A stretch of DNA of 64,000 nucleotides from Aquirufa nivalisilvae (GTDB taxonomy: Bacteria > Bacteroidota > Bacteroidia > Cytophagales > Spirosomataceae): positions 372,001 through 436,000 of the forward strand of contig NZ_SEWX01000005.1 in NCBI RefSeq assembly GCF_004307455.1, given 5' to 3'. Below are positions 48,453 through 57,437 of this stretch, one piece after another (position 1 is the stretch's first letter; the number at the start of each line of letters is the position of its first letter). The position numbers and the translations under genes were made by a program. The notes under the pieces were generated by a model. It was not told where the DNA came from and did not search any database. It saw only the letters and a list, made by a program, of their open reading frames with translations.

Positions 48453-48779
48453 TTATTTCGCTGGAGCAGCTGGGCTAGGAGCAGGGGCAGCTGGTAATGT
48501 TTTGCCTGCCGCTTTTTCTACGTTAACAGACTGTGTGGCATCTGTTGTACCAGAAGAAATGGTGAAATTAGTTAATAAAACTAATACCAAAATGCTTATC
48601 GAAAAGCCCCAAGTTAATTGTTCCACTAAATCACCTGTCTTTTGAACACCAAACATTTGGGTTGCTCCAGCAGATGAGAACTCTCCACTTATACCACCAC
48701 CTTTAGGATTTTGAACCAAAATCAAGACGATTAAAAGTGCAGAAAAAAGAACAATAAGAGAAATTAATACGGTGAACAT
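48453..48779 (-). CDS. secG: Preprotein translocase subunit SecG
   Basis: 108 residues. Two membrane segments (about 4-22 and 55-73) joined by the SecG loop NPKGGGISGEFSSAGATQMFG. The C-terminal Ala/Pro tail is unconserved. It assists SecYE in export. Part of the minus-strand cluster miaB-activator-lptE-TPR-secG, 7 bases after the TPR gene. Confidence 0.94.
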   Translation of the reverse strand: MFTVLISLIVLFSALLIVLILVQNPKGGGISGEFSSAGATQMFGVQKTGDLVEQLTWGFSISILVLVLLTNFTISSGTTDATQSVNVEKAAGKTLPAAPAPSPAAPAK

Positions 48780-48786
48780 CGTTTAT

Positions 48787-49329
48787 TTAAATTAATTTAT
48801 GTTTCAATTCGGAAATTCGAGACGCAAAGTAAAGGCTTTTTTCAGGTTTAATCAAACTTAATTTTTCATACATCTCGATAGCTCTTTCATATTTCTCTTG
48901 TCTTTCAAGAATTTTAGCAAAAGTTTCGGACACAGGAGTTGCATTTTTCAGCTCCGCCAAGTCTAAAACATCAGAATCATCCTCTGACAGATTCTTTTTT
49001 GGGCGGGCAATACTAGGTAAGTTTTGTAAAAAATCATCAATGACTTGTAATTGTTCTTTAACATCAGGAATCGATGCCTTAAAACTTTCAACGTCTACAT
49101 AAGCAATAGCATTTTCTTCTATGTCGAATATGGATTCAAAATAATGTTTTCGTGAAGAAGACATTAAAGCTACCTTCTTTTGGAGATTAGGATTGAATTT
49201 TTCATTCCAAAATAACAGATAGAAATAAGGGTAAGCTTCTTTGTCAGCATCAAAAGAATGTTGCAGACTCAAATTACTTCGATCTATTTTATTGAGCAGA
49301 AACCACAAATCTTGAGCTTTATTATCCAT
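48787..49329 (-). CDS. TPR-like protein of unknown function
   Basis: 180 residues without signal peptide or membrane segment. The C-terminal third carries one recognisable tetratricopeptide unit (ILERQEKYERAIEMYEKLSLIKP). The N-terminal part has no motif I know. It sits 3 bases after lptE and 7 before secG, a position I believe is conserved in related Bacteroidota, so it may act in envelope biogenesis. No enzymatic residues are evident. Confidence 0.75.
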   Translation of the reverse strand: MDNKAQDLWFLLNKIDRSNLSLQHSFDADKEAYPYFYLLFWNEKFNPNLQKKVALMSSSRKHYFESIFDIEENAIAYVDVESFKASIPDVKEQLQVIDDFLQNLPSIARPKKNLSEDDSDVLDLAELKNATPVSETFAKILERQEKYERAIEMYEKLSLIKPEKSLYFASRISELKHKLI

Positions 49330-49332
49330 GTA

Positions 49333-49839
49333 TTACCAATCTCCAGCAATTTTGTTGAATAAATCTAAGATTATTTGATCCAATAATTTAGGAATCAATG
49401 CTTTTTCTACTTGATTCAGCGTTTGATTTTGAGGGAAATCCTGATAAAAAGAAAACTCTTGATCAAAGTTTTTATTTTCATCTAAGCGATTGGTCAATCT
49501 AAACTGAATACGTAATGTAAGTCTGTTTAATCCTGCCTTATCATCCGAGGTAGGTGCTTGAGGGCTTAATTCATAACCTACTATAGTTCCTTCAAGAAGT
49601 AAATCAGGAGCTTGAGTTGTCAATTTCAGCGAGGTATTTCTTTGAAAATACTCTTTTAATCGTTCATTGACATCCAAACTTAGATTAGCAGGGCCACCGG
49701 CCGTTTCCATACGAATATTACTGATTTGTATGGTCTTTAATTCAGGGGATAAGCTAGCTCCCTTGAAACTATAGCACCCACTAAATAAGCTTATTAGGCA
49801 AATAACAACAGCCAATCTAGGCAATATCTTCCAAATCAT
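49333..49839 (-). CDS. lptE: LptE-family lipopolysaccharide assembly lipoprotein
   Basis: 168 residues with lipobox (LFSGCYSF, cysteine near 22). The fold has the LptE pattern SLSPELKTIQISNIRM and NERLKEYFQRNTSLKL. It should plug the LptD barrel in the outer membrane and carry lipopolysaccharide. The start overlaps the sigma-54 regulator by 23 bases, so translation is coupled. Confidence 0.85.
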   Translation of the reverse strand: MIWKILPRLAVVICLISLFSGCYSFKGASLSPELKTIQISNIRMETAGGPANLSLDVNERLKEYFQRNTSLKLTTQAPDLLLEGTIVGYELSPQAPTSDDKAGLNRLTLRIQFRLTNRLDENKNFDQEFSFYQDFPQNQTLNQVEKALIPKLLDQIILDLFNKIAGDW

Positions 49840-51127
49840 ATTGTTTAATTTTTCGATATAAGGTTCTTTCCGAAATCCCTAAATCCTTGGCGGCATATTT
49901 ACGTTTATTTCTATTTTTCTTTAAAGCCCGGATGATAATTTCTTTTTCCTGCTTTTCCAAAGACAAAGTGACATCTTGAACTTGAGCACTTACATCTTCA
50001 AAATTAATATCTTCTTCTATCTGTGAATTTCCAATTGGATGAATTTCAATTGGATTAGTACTTACTTCCACAGCACTTGGAGTAGAAGGAAGCGCTAAAT
50101 TCTTTTGTAAATCAGAAAACTCGGGTTTAATATCTTCAAAAATGGACATATTATTTGAAATAATATCATAGGCATTCGTATTACCTGATTCTATCACTTT
50201 CAATAATATCTTTTTCAACTCTGTGACATCCCTTTTTAGATCAAATAAGATTTTATAAAGGATTTCGCGTTCATTTAAACCATCTGGACTTGTGAAAAAG
50301 TCACCTTTGATGACAGATGAATTAATTTTGGGCTCATTAAATTCCAAATAGTATTGCAACTTATTGTCGTCTACAATTCGATCTCCCATTTCTAACACAG
50401 ATATTTGCTCAGCTAAGTTTTTCAACTGGCGAATATTTCCTGGGAATCGTTGTTTTTGAAGCAAATCCTTGGCTTCACGAGTTAGCATAATTGGCTTAAC
50501 TCGATGAAGTTCAGAAAAATCTGTAGTAAATTTTCTAAAAAGCAATTCAATATCATCCCCACGTTCTCTCAATGGAGGAACATAAATGGGCACTGTACAT
50601 AGTCGATAGTATAAATCTTCTCTGAATTTACCCGTAGATATAGCATCCTGAAGATTTACGTTGGTCGCTGCTACAACACGTGTATTGGTCTTCTGAACTT
50701 TGGAAGATCCTACTCGATAAAATTCCCCATTTTCTAACACACGCAACAGGCGAGCTTGTGTTCCAAGAGGCATTTCAGCTATTTCATCCAAGAAAATGGT
50801 TCCTCCGTCAGTTACTTCAAAATACCCTTTACGGGCTTCTATAGCTCCTGTAAATGATCCCTTTTCATGACCAAATAACTCCGAGTCAATGGTTCCTTCT
50901 GGAATGGCCCCACAGTTAACTGCGATAAATTGACCATGTTTTCTTTTGGATAAGGAGTGAATAATTTTGGAAAAAGACTCTTTCCCTGATCCACTTTCTC
51001 CAGTTATTAGCACGGTCATATCAGTCGGTGCAACTTGCTCTGCCACCGAAATAGCACGCAATAGGGCAGAAGAGTTTCCAATAATGCCAAAACGGGCCTT
51101 AATGGCATTCAGATGACTTGATTCCAT
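49817..51127 (-). CDS. Sigma-54-dependent transcriptional activator without receiver domain
   Basis: 436 residues. The AAA+ domain begins almost at the N-terminus: Walker A GESGSGKE (43-50), the sigma-54 contact loop GSFTGA (a serine variant of GAFTGA), and Walker B GGTIFLDEI. After about residue 260 there is a 130-residue linker of unknown function, then a Fis-type helix-turn-helix at the end (RNKRKYAAKDLGISERTLYRKIK). It lacks REC, GAF or PAS domains, so it is PspF-like and is probably controlled by a partner protein or by its level. Target genes are not known; nearby candidate promoter at 48385-48400. Confidence 0.92.
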   Translation of the reverse strand: MESSHLNAIKARFGIIGNSSALLRAISVAEQVAPTDMTVLITGESGSGKESFSKIIHSLSKRKHGQFIAVNCGAIPEGTIDSELFGHEKGSFTGAIEARKGYFEVTDGGTIFLDEIAEMPLGTQARLLRVLENGEFYRVGSSKVQKTNTRVVAATNVNLQDAISTGKFREDLYYRLCTVPIYVPPLRERGDDIELLFRKFTTDFSELHRVKPIMLTREAKDLLQKQRFPGNIRQLKNLAEQISVLEMGDRIVDDNKLQYYLEFNEPKINSSVIKGDFFTSPDGLNEREILYKILFDLKRDVTELKKILLKVIESGNTNAYDIISNNMSIFEDIKPEFSDLQKNLALPSTPSAVEVSTNPIEIHPIGNSQIEEDINFEDVSAQVQDVTLSLEKQEKEIIIRALKKNRNKRKYAAKDLGISERTLYRKIKQYDLEDIA

Positions 51128-51128
51128 A

Positions 51129-52547
51129 TCAATTGATTAATTCACCTAATAAAGTTCCTGAAGTACAATGAGTAATTTTCACATCAACAAATTTCCCTTT
51201 CATTTCCTCCATTTTTGGGAAAACTACCACCTTATTGTTATCTGTTCTTCCAAAATGATGGGCTGAAGATTTCTTAGAATCACCTTCCACTAACACACGT
51301 TGAACTGTACCAATCATTAGTTGATTTCTGTAGGCAGAATGAATTCTTTGAGAATCAATGATTTCTTGGAGTCTTCTTTTTTTGATTTCTTCAGGAATAT
51401 CATCGACTAATTTCTTTTCAGCAGGCGTACCTGGCCTCTCTGAATACGAAAACATATAACCAAAATCATACTTTACCTCTTCTAATAAACTTAAGGAATC
51501 TTGGTGCTCTTCTTCGGTTTCAGAGCAAAATCCAGCAATTAAGTCATGTGAGATGCCACAAGATTCACCTAGAATATTTCTTATCGACTGAATGCGTTCT
51601 AAATACCATTCACGCGTATAAGTACGATTCATTAAATCTAAAATCCGATTGTTTCCACTCTGAGCTGGAAGATGAATATTCTTACAAATATTATCATAGG
51701 CTGCCATCGTATACAGTACTTCGTCAGTAATATCTTTTGGATGTGAAGTCGAAAATCTAACTCGTAGCTCTGGAGTCAATTGTGCTACTTTTTTCAGTAA
51801 ATGAGCAAAATTAACCTTTTCATTCGTTGTAGGATTTTGCCAATGATAGGAATCCACATTTTGACCCAACAGGGTAACCTCTCGATAGCCTGATTGAAAT
51901 AGATTAGTACATTCTTTCAAAATAGAATCTAAATCCCTGGATCTTTCGCGACCTCTTGTATAGGGCACTACACAAAAGGAACACATATTATTGCATCCTC
52001 GCATAATGCTGACCAAGGCTGTTACACCATTGGTATGAAGTCGTACAGGTTCAATATTACCATATGTTTCTTCACGAGAAAGGAATACATTGACAGCTTT
52101 GTTCCCATCTTCAATTTCCTCCAATAATCGAGGTAAATCACGGTAGGCATCTGGTCCAGCTACTAAATCAACTATTTTTTCCTCTTCCAATAATTGGGTC
52201 TTTAGGCGCTCAGCCATACACCCCAAAATACCTACTGTAACATGCGGATTTTTCGCTTTGATAGGTTTGAAACTTTGTAAACGATGACGTATTTTCTGCT
52301 CTGCATTCTCTCGAATGGCACAAGTATTTAGTAGAATAGTATCAGCTTCGTAAATATTAGATGTAGTAGAATAACCTTGTTCCATTAAAATGGAAGTCAC
52401 CACTTCGGAATCTGCAAAATTCATTTGACAGCCATAGCTTTCTAAATAAATTTTTTTCGAATAATCTGTTTGATTCTGGCTGGGCGAAATTCTTGGTTCA
52501 TCCAATCCTTTTATCTCCTCTGGTGAGAGTACTTTTAAATCTTGCAT
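51129..52547 (-). CDS. miaB: tRNA-2-methylthio-N6-isopentenyladenosine synthase
   Basis: 472 residues. N-terminal cluster cysteines in [16 protein letters not shown] and GCMAERL; radical-SAM CxxxCxxC in [16 protein letters not shown]-terminal TRAM domain. It adds a methylthio group to A37 of tRNAs reading U-starting codons, using two 4Fe-4S clusters. It lies 1 base before the sigma-54 regulator gene. Confidence 0.97.
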   Translation of the reverse strand: MQDLKVLSPEEIKGLDEPRISPSQNQTDYSKKIYLESYGCQMNFADSEVVTSILMEQGYSTTSNIYEADTILLNTCAIRENAEQKIRHRLQSFKPIKAKNPHVTVGILGCMAERLKTQLLEEEKIVDLVAGPDAYRDLPRLLEEIEDGNKAVNVFLSREETYGNIEPVRLHTNGVTALVSIMRGCNNMCSFCVVPYTRGRERSRDLDSILKECTNLFQSGYREVTLLGQNVDSYHWQNPTTNEKVNFAHLLKKVAQLTPELRVRFSTSHPKDITDEVLYTMAAYDNICKNIHLPAQSGNNRILDLMNRTYTREWYLERIQSIRNILGESCGISHDLIAGFCSETEEEHQDSLSLLEEVKYDFGYMFSYSERPGTPAEKKLVDDIPEEIKKRRLQEIIDSQRIHSAYRNQLMIGTVQRVLVEGDSKKSSAHHFGRTDNNKVVVFPKMEEMKGKFVDVKITHCTSGTLLGELIN

Positions 52548-52599
52548 GAATTAAAAATTGAATTAATTCACAAATTTATGACATTTTGTCAGACAATGA

Positions 52600-53253
52600 C
52601 TATTGAATCTTGCCAGAATTTAAAATAATTACTTGGTCAGATTGATGAGTGAGAGCCTCATTGTGAGTGACCATGATGATTCGTTGATTCCAATCTTGCT
52701 TTAATTCTAAAAACAAATTGTATAGATTCTCTGCATTGTTTTTGTCTAGATTACCCGTCGGTTCATCTGCCAGAAGTATGCTTGGACGATTAATTAAAGC
52801 TCGAGCTACAGCTACTCGTTGTTGTTCTCCACCTGATATTTGGCCTGGGAATTTTTTCAGAATCTGAGTAATCCCCAACTTCTGAACTATTTTGTCATAG
52901 AATTCATCATCTTCTTGAGTCAACTTTCCACCTCGAATGTAGAGCGGAAATTTAATGTTTTCTTCACAAGTGAATTCCCCCAATAAATGATGGAATTGGA
53001 AAACAAAGCCCATTTTATTGTTTCTGAAAAAACTTTGTTCCTGTTCATTCAAACTAGAATATGCGACACCATCCAAGTAGATTTCACCTGAATGGTAGTT
53101 TGTAAGTAAACCAATGATTTGAAGTAAGGTACTTTTTCCTGAACCGGAAGGTCCTAAAATAGAAATTAATTCATTGTTATTGATAGTAAATGATATGTTG
53201 TCCAGAATTAATTGAGTCCCATAGGATTTGGAAATATTTTTTAATTCTAACAT
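52600..53253 (-). CDS. ABC transporter ATP-binding protein, LolD-like
   Basis: 217 residues, a single ABC ATPase: Walker [10 protein letters not shown] (about 34-42), signature [15 protein letters not shown], and Walker [12 protein letters not shown]. The length and [13 protein letters not shown] region fit the LolD/MacB class, which powers lipoprotein or peptide extraction. No permease gene is adjacent, so the partner is encoded elsewhere. It is followed by miaB on the same strand after 52 bases. Confidence 0.9.
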   Translation of the reverse strand: MLELKNISKSYGTQLILDNISFTINNNELISILGPSGSGKSTLLQIIGLLTNYHSGEIYLDGVAYSSLNEQEQSFFRNNKMGFVFQFHHLLGEFTCEENIKFPLYIRGGKLTQEDDEFYDKIVQKLGITQILKKFPGQISGGEQQRVAVARALINRPSILLADEPTGNLDKNNAENLYNLFLELKQDWNQRIIMVTHNEALTHQSDQVIILNSGKIQ

Positions 53254-53348
53254 TTTTTTGTCTTTTTTTTAGAAAATACGATTGATACAATAAGATTTTA
53301 AAAGTTTGGCAAATAAATAGTAATTTCACGAAATAAAAATTTTGATAA

Positions 53349-54539
53349 ATGAATATTCACGAATACCAAGCAAAAGAAATTTTAAAAAGTTACGGGGTAA
53401 GGATTCAAGAGGGTATTGTTGTTGACAAGTTGGAAGATGCTACTTCAGCAGCTGAAGCTTTAAAAGCACAGACAGGCACTGGCTGGTTTGTGGTGAAAGC
53501 TCAGATTCATGCGGGTGGACGTGGAAAAGGTGGTGGAGTTAAGCTTGCTAAGAACATGGACGAGGTTAATGAGCGCGTTTCTCAAATTTTGGGAATGCAA
53601 TTAATTACCCACCAAACTGGACCTGAAGGTAAAAAGGTTAATAAAGTTTTAATTAGTGAGGATGTTTATTATCCTGGCGATTCAGAACCGAAAGAATACT
53701 ATTTATCGATTTTATTAGATCGTGGTCGTGCTTGTAATGTAATCATGGCATCTACTGAAGGTGGAATGGACATTGAAGAAGTAGCAGAGCACAGTCCTGA
53801 GAAAATCATTAAAGAATGGATTGACCCACGTGTTGGATTACAAGATTTCCAGGCTCGTAAAATTGCCTTTATGTTAGGCTTAAGTGGCCAAGCTTTAAAG
53901 GAAATGGTGAAGTTCATTCAATCTTTATACAAGGCATATGTGGAGACTGATTCATCCATGTTTGAAATCAATCCAGTATTAAAGACATCAGATGATAAGA
54001 TTTTAGCAGTTGATGCTAAAGTAAATTTAGATGATAATGCATTGTATCGTCATAAAGATTTAGCGGTATTGCGTGATATATCGGAAGAGGATCCTTTAGA
54101 AGTAGAAGCATCTGAAAACGATTTGAACTACGTTAAATTAGATGGTAATGTAGGATGTATGGTGAACGGAGCTGGTTTAGCCATGGCAACGATGGATATC
54201 ATTAAATTGTCAGGCGGTGAACCCGCTAACTTCCTTGATGTTGGGGGTGGAGCAAATGCTAAAACGGTAGAAGCTGGTTTCCGTATTATCTTACAAGATC
54301 CAAACGTAAAGGCCATTTTGATTAACATCTTTGGTGGTATTGTTCGTTGCGATCGAGTAGCAAATGGAGTTGTAGAAGCTTATAAGAATATTGGTGAAAT
54401 TAATGTTCCTATCATTGTACGTTTACAAGGTACCAATGCAGAAGAAGGAGCGGCTATTATTAATAATTCTGGTTTGAAAGTGTTTTCAGCCGTATTATTA
54501 AAAGATGCAGCAAAATTAGTTTCTGAAGTTTTAAAATAA
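53349..54539 (+). CDS. sucC: Succinyl-CoA synthetase subunit beta
   Basis: 396 residues. ATP-grasp N-terminal domain ([17 protein letters not shown]) and the CoA-ligase C-terminal domain with [13 protein letters not shown]. It catalyses the succinyl-CoA/succinate step of the TCA cycle with nucleotide formation. The sucD partner is not next to it; an FAH-family hydrolase gene follows after 10 bases. Confidence 0.97.
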   Translation: MNIHEYQAKEILKSYGVRIQEGIVVDKLEDATSAAEALKAQTGTGWFVVKAQIHAGGRGKGGGVKLAKNMDEVNERVSQILGMQLITHQTGPEGKKVNKVLISEDVYYPGDSEPKEYYLSILLDRGRACNVIMASTEGGMDIEEVAEHSPEKIIKEWIDPRVGLQDFQARKIAFMLGLSGQALKEMVKFIQSLYKAYVETDSSMFEINPVLKTSDDKILAVDAKVNLDDNALYRHKDLAVLRDISEEDPLEVEASENDLNYVKLDGNVGCMVNGAGLAMATMDIIKLSGGEPANFLDVGGGANAKTVEAGFRIILQDPNVKAILINIFGGIVRCDRVANGVVEAYKNIGEINVPIIVRLQGTNAEEGAAIINNSGLKVFSAVLLKDAAKLVSEVLK

Positions 54540-54549
54540 TTTTTCACAC

Positions 54550-55161
54550 ATGAAAATTATTTGTGTAGGAAGAAATTATGTGGATCATATTAAGGAGTTA
54601 TCGAATGAAAAACCCAAGGATCCAGTAATTTTTTTAAAACCAGACACGGCATTATTAGATCAAAACTCGGATTTTTACTATCCGAGTTTTTCACAAGATG
54701 TTCACCATGAAATCGAATTAGTATTTCGTATTTCAAAAGTGGGTAAGAATATTGAGTCAAAATTTGCCTATAAATACATCGACGGGATAGGTTTGGGTAT
54801 TGACTTTACTGCGCGAGATTTACAAGCTAAGCTCAAAGAAAAAGGCTTACCATGGGAAAAATCTAAAGCTTTCAATGGTTCAGCTTTTGTTTCTTCTGTG
54901 AGACCATTAAATGAAGGAGAGTTGGAGCAATCCATTCCTTTTCGATTAGATATTAATGGAAAGACTGTTCAATCAGGTGAAAGCAATCTGATGATTTGGA
55001 ACATCAGCGAGTTAATAGCAGATATTTCTCAATACTTTACCCTAAAAACGGGCGATTACATCTTTACTGGTACACCTGCTGGAGTTGGTCCTGTGAAAAT
55101 AGGAGATAAGTTAAGTGGTTTCCTTTATGAAGATAAATTATTTGATCTAAACATCTCTTAA
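54550..55161 (+). CDS. Fumarylacetoacetate hydrolase family protein
   Basis: 203 residues, short single-domain FAH fold. Metal ligands are seen in VHHEIELVF and GIGLGIDFTARDLQ; KSKAFNGSAFVS and FTGTPAGVGPVKIGD are family blocks. Members include hydratases, acylpyruvases and oxaloacetate decarboxylases; a YcgM-like acylpyruvase or oxaloacetate decarboxylase is likely given the position beside sucC, but this is an inference. Confidence 0.88.
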   Translation: MKIICVGRNYVDHIKELSNEKPKDPVIFLKPDTALLDQNSDFYYPSFSQDVHHEIELVFRISKVGKNIESKFAYKYIDGIGLGIDFTARDLQAKLKEKGLPWEKSKAFNGSAFVSSVRPLNEGELEQSIPFRLDINGKTVQSGESNLMIWNISELIADISQYFTLKTGDYIFTGTPAGVGPVKIGDKLSGFLYEDKLFDLNIS

Positions 55162-55162
55162 T

Positions 55163-55609
55163 ATGAGTTTACAAATAGGTGAATTAGCTCCTGCATTTAG
55201 CATGACTGATTCAGATGGTAATTTGGTTGATTTAGCTGCATTAAAAGGGACAAAAGTCGTTCTATACTTTTATCCTAAAGATGATACTCCTGGCTGTACA
55301 GCTCAAGCATGTAACCTAAATGAAAATTTAGATTACTTGACTTCCAAAGGATATCGAGTTATAGGTGTTAGTGTAGATTCGAATGCTGCACATACCAAGT
55401 TTAAGAAAAAATATCAATTAAATTTCTCTCTTTTAGCTGATACTGAACACGAATTGGTCAATAAATATGGCGTTTGGGTTGAGAAATCTATGTATGGAAA
55501 ATCGTACATGGGTACTGCTAGAACTACGTTTTTGATTGATGAAAACGGAATTATTACGGATATTATAGCCAAGGTGGATACTAAAAATCACAGTTCTCAG
55601 ATCCACTAA
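55163..55609 (+). CDS. bcp: Thioredoxin-dependent thiol peroxidase (Bcp/PrxQ type)
   Basis: 148 residues. The peroxidatic cysteine is in DDTPGCTAQACN (about residue 46) with the resolving cysteine five residues on, as in atypical 2-Cys PrxQ. It reduces peroxides using thioredoxin. It begins 1 base after the FAH-family stop. The C-terminus (DTKNHSSQIH) is slightly shorter than many family members. Confidence 0.95.
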   Translation: MSLQIGELAPAFSMTDSDGNLVDLAALKGTKVVLYFYPKDDTPGCTAQACNLNENLDYLTSKGYRVIGVSVDSNAAHTKFKKKYQLNFSLLADTEHELVNKYGVWVEKSMYGKSYMGTARTTFLIDENGIITDIIAKVDTKNHSSQIH

Positions 55610-55618
55610 TTTATTTTT

Positions 55619-56476
55619 ATGCAAACACAAGAATTAAAAAATGTAGCAAGCCAAGTACGTAGAGATATTCTTCGTCAGGTACATGCATGTCAATCAGGTC
55701 ACCCAGGTGGTTCGTTAGGTTGTACTGATTTATTAGTTGGATTATATTTTAATTCCATGAAATTGGCTCAAGATGCCAACGGAAATGTAGTTTTTAATAT
55801 GTCTGGAGCTAACGAAGATATTTTTTATCTTTCCAATGGCCATATTTCCCCTTTATTGTACAGTATATTGGCTAGAAGAGGATATTTTCCTGTAAAAGAG
55901 TTAGCCACTTTCAGACAATTAAATTCTCGTTTACAAGGTCATCCTACTCCTCATGAGCATTTAGAAGGAATTCGTATTGCTTCAGGTTCTTTAGGACAAG
56001 GTTTAAGTGTTGCCATTGGAACTGCTCAAGCAAAGAAACTTTCAAAAGATTCGTCAACTGTTTATTGTTTAATGGGAGATGGAGAACAAAATGAAGGGCA
56101 AGTTTGGGAAGCAGCTATGTATGCACCGCATCATCAAGTGGATAATCTGATCGCATTTATTGATGAAAACGGCCAACAAATAGATGGACCAACAGAGAAG
56201 GTCATGAGTAATCGTGATTTAGAAGCTAAGTATAAGGCTTTTGGATGGACCGTTTTGCGCATGGATGGAAATAATATGGAAGAGGTTGTTGCTACTTTAG
56301 CGCATGCCAAATCATTATTGGGTCAAGGGTCACCTATCATGATTTTGATGAAGACTGAAATGGGAGCGGGAGTTGATTTTATGATGGGTAGTCATAAATG
56401 GCATGGAGTTGCTCCCAACGATCAGCAATTAGCTGATGCATTAGCACAATTAAATGAAACTTTAGGCGACTATTAA
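55619..56476 (+). CDS. Transketolase, N-terminal (TPP-binding) subunit
   Basis: 285 residues. Thiamine-diphosphate motif GDGEQNEGQVWEAAMYA ending with ...DENGQQ and the N-terminal SGHPGGSLGCTDL are seen. In this split form the two halves of transketolase are separate genes; the partner follows 9 bases downstream. It serves the pentose phosphate pathway. Confidence 0.95.
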   Translation: MQTQELKNVASQVRRDILRQVHACQSGHPGGSLGCTDLLVGLYFNSMKLAQDANGNVVFNMSGANEDIFYLSNGHISPLLYSILARRGYFPVKELATFRQLNSRLQGHPTPHEHLEGIRIASGSLGQGLSVAIGTAQAKKLSKDSSTVYCLMGDGEQNEGQVWEAAMYAPHHQVDNLIAFIDENGQQIDGPTEKVMSNRDLEAKYKAFGWTVLRMDGNNMEEVVATLAHAKSLLGQGSPIMILMKTEMGAGVDFMMGSHKWHGVAPNDQQLADALAQLNETLGDY

Positions 56477-56485
56477 TTAATTACA

Positions 56486-57436
56486 ATGAAGTTTACTTAC
56501 GAAACAAAAAAAGATACTCGTTCAGGCTTTGGTGCTGGAATGGAATATTTGAGTCAAAACAATCCTAAGGTTGTGGCTTTATGTGCTGATTTAATTGGCT
56601 CTTTAAAATTGGAAGCTTTCATTAAGAATAGTCCAGAAAGATTTTTTCAAACAGGTATTGCTGAAGCTAACATGATTGGTATTTCAGCGGGTTTAGCTAT
56701 TGGAGGTTATATTCCATTTGCTACCACTTTTGCTAATTTTGGAACAGGTCGTGTATATGATCAAATCCGCCAATCGGTTGCATATTCTGGTAAAAACGTT
56801 AAAATTTGTTGTTCACACGCTGGTTTAACTTTAGGAGAAGATGGTGCAACTCACCAAATTTTAGAAGACATTGGTTTAATGAAGATGCTTCCAGGTATGG
56901 TCGTTATTAATCCATGTGATTACAATCAAACCAAAGCAGCTACAATTGCCATTGCAGAATACGAAGGACCAGTATATTTACGTTTTGGTCGCCCAGTAGT
57001 GCCTGTTTTTACTCCAGAAAATCAAAAATTTGAAATTGGCAAGGCCATTCATCTGATAGAAGGAACGGATGTAACCATTTTAGCGACAGGACACTTGGTA
57101 TGGGAAGCTATTCAAGCGGCTGAAATATTAGAAGAGAAAGGGATAAAAGCGGATGTATTAAACATTCATACAATTAAGCCCCTAGATACAGCAGCAATCT
57201 TAGCATCAATTAGTAAAACTGGTTGTGTGGTAACGGCTGAAGAACATCAAATCAATGGTGGTTTGGGTGATTCAGTGGCTCAATTTTTATCTCAAAATCG
57301 TCCAACTCCTCAAGAATTTGTGGGTGTGAATGATTCTTTTGGTGAATCAGGCAAGCCTGCTGATTTGATGAAAAAATATGGTTTGAATGCAGCTGCAATT
57401 GTTGAAAAATCAATAAAAGCAATCTCTAGAAAATAG
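56486..57436 (+). CDS. Transketolase, C-terminal subunit
   Basis: 316 residues with the pyrimidine-binding and C-terminal domains. The catalytic glutamate that activates TPP is in TGIAEANMIGISAGLA (about residue 59), and HAGLTLGEDGATHQ carries the substrate-binding histidines. It needs the N-terminal subunit encoded just upstream. The gene ends 1 base before the convergent TamL-like gene. Confidence 0.95.
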   Translation: MKFTYETKKDTRSGFGAGMEYLSQNNPKVVALCADLIGSLKLEAFIKNSPERFFQTGIAEANMIGISAGLAIGGYIPFATTFANFGTGRVYDQIRQSVAYSGKNVKICCSHAGLTLGEDGATHQILEDIGLMKMLPGMVVINPCDYNQTKAATIAIAEYEGPVYLRFGRPVVPVFTPENQKFEIGKAIHLIEGTDVTILATGHLVWEAIQAAEILEEKGIKADVLNIHTIKPLDTAAILASISKTGCVVTAEEHQINGGLGDSVAQFLSQNRPTPQEFVGVNDSFGESGKPADLMKKYGLNAAAIVEKSIKAISRK

Positions 57437-57437
57437 A

